From Clostridia bacterium (lineage in GTDB: Bacteria; Bacillota; Clostridia; Oscillospirales; Acutalibacteraceae): a stretch of 13,688 nucleotides of DNA. Below the pieces are notes generated by a model. That model was not told the origin of the DNA and made no database searches. It worked only from the letters and a program-made list of their open reading frames with translations. This document shows positions 13,639 to 13,688 of this stretch, one piece after another. Both the position numbers and the translations under genes were made by a program. The stretch is taken from positions 1-13,688 of the forward strand of contig CAAFXQ010000020.1 in NCBI GenBank assembly GCA_900767015.1, written 5' to 3'. Positions within the stretch are counted from its first letter, which is position 1. Every line of letters starts with the position of its first letter.

Positions 13639-13688
13639 ACCTTTGCGTCGACGGTCAGCGAGCACTCCCTCAGTCACTTCGTGACAGC
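13639..13688. repeat. GC-rich multi-hairpin repeat, copy 3 (cut by window end)
   Basis: The last 50 bp begin ACCTT and continue with ACGGTCAGCGAGCACTCCC and the GTCAC-TTC-GTGAC hairpin, matching the starts of copies 1 and 2 in the same orientation. The rest lies outside the window. Confidence 0.88.

Overview
The window reads as chromosome of an uncultured-type Clostridia (Firmicutes/Bacillota), probably a gut Oscillospirales/Ruminococcaceae relative. The reasons are strong AGGAGG-type ribosome binding sites, consensus sigma-A promoters, DUF951 placed beside prfA, a holin-like type I toxin, and the GC-rich 'CTCCCTCAGTCACTTCGTGAC' intergenic repeat, which I recall from gut Clostridia. This assignment is inference. 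No rRNA, tRNA, prophage or CRISPR array is visible.

Layout. (1) 1-2556, plus strand: a polar amino acid ABC importer (lipoprotein, permease, ATPase) with a promoter, a dyad over its -10 box, an attenuator-like terminator after the binding-protein gene and a terminator at the end. (2) 2562-3726, plus: a near-perfect promoter, a four-helix membrane protein that may be made from a leaderless mRNA, and a flavodoxin-like protein. (3) 3727-4142: an unlisted small locus, a 32-residue holin-like toxin opposed by an antisense RNA promoter, i.e. a type I toxin-antitoxin pair. (4) 4164-9814, minus strand: a string transcribed in the order DUF951, prfA, sua5, coaE, lytic transglycosylase, M18 aminopeptidase, driven at least at its start by a promoter at 9786-9814. 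Two non-coding insertions interrupt it: a GC-rich multi-hairpin repeat between sua5 and coaE, and a 162-bp palindromic MITE-like element exactly at the coaE stop codon. (5) 9815-10403: intergenic DNA with a short inverted repeat, a second copy of the GC-rich repeat and a heptamer array. (6) 10404-12243, plus: an S1-domain RNA-binding protein and a PIG-L family deacetylase. (7) 12288-13539: a divergent pair, an Xre-type regulator (minus) with a 19-bp palindrome over its promoter and a hemolysin III/PAQR-like membrane protein (plus). The window ends inside a third copy of the GC-rich repeat.

The coding content is mostly core: nutrient uptake, translation termination and tRNA t6A modification, CoA synthesis, cell-wall and peptide turnover. 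The unusual content lies between genes: the type I toxin-antitoxin, the repeat family with compensatory base changes in its hairpins, the MITE whose removal restores a tidy operon junction, and four tandem heptanucleotide arrays, two of which share one unit and lie in the same sense orientation at the 5' ends of predicted transcripts.
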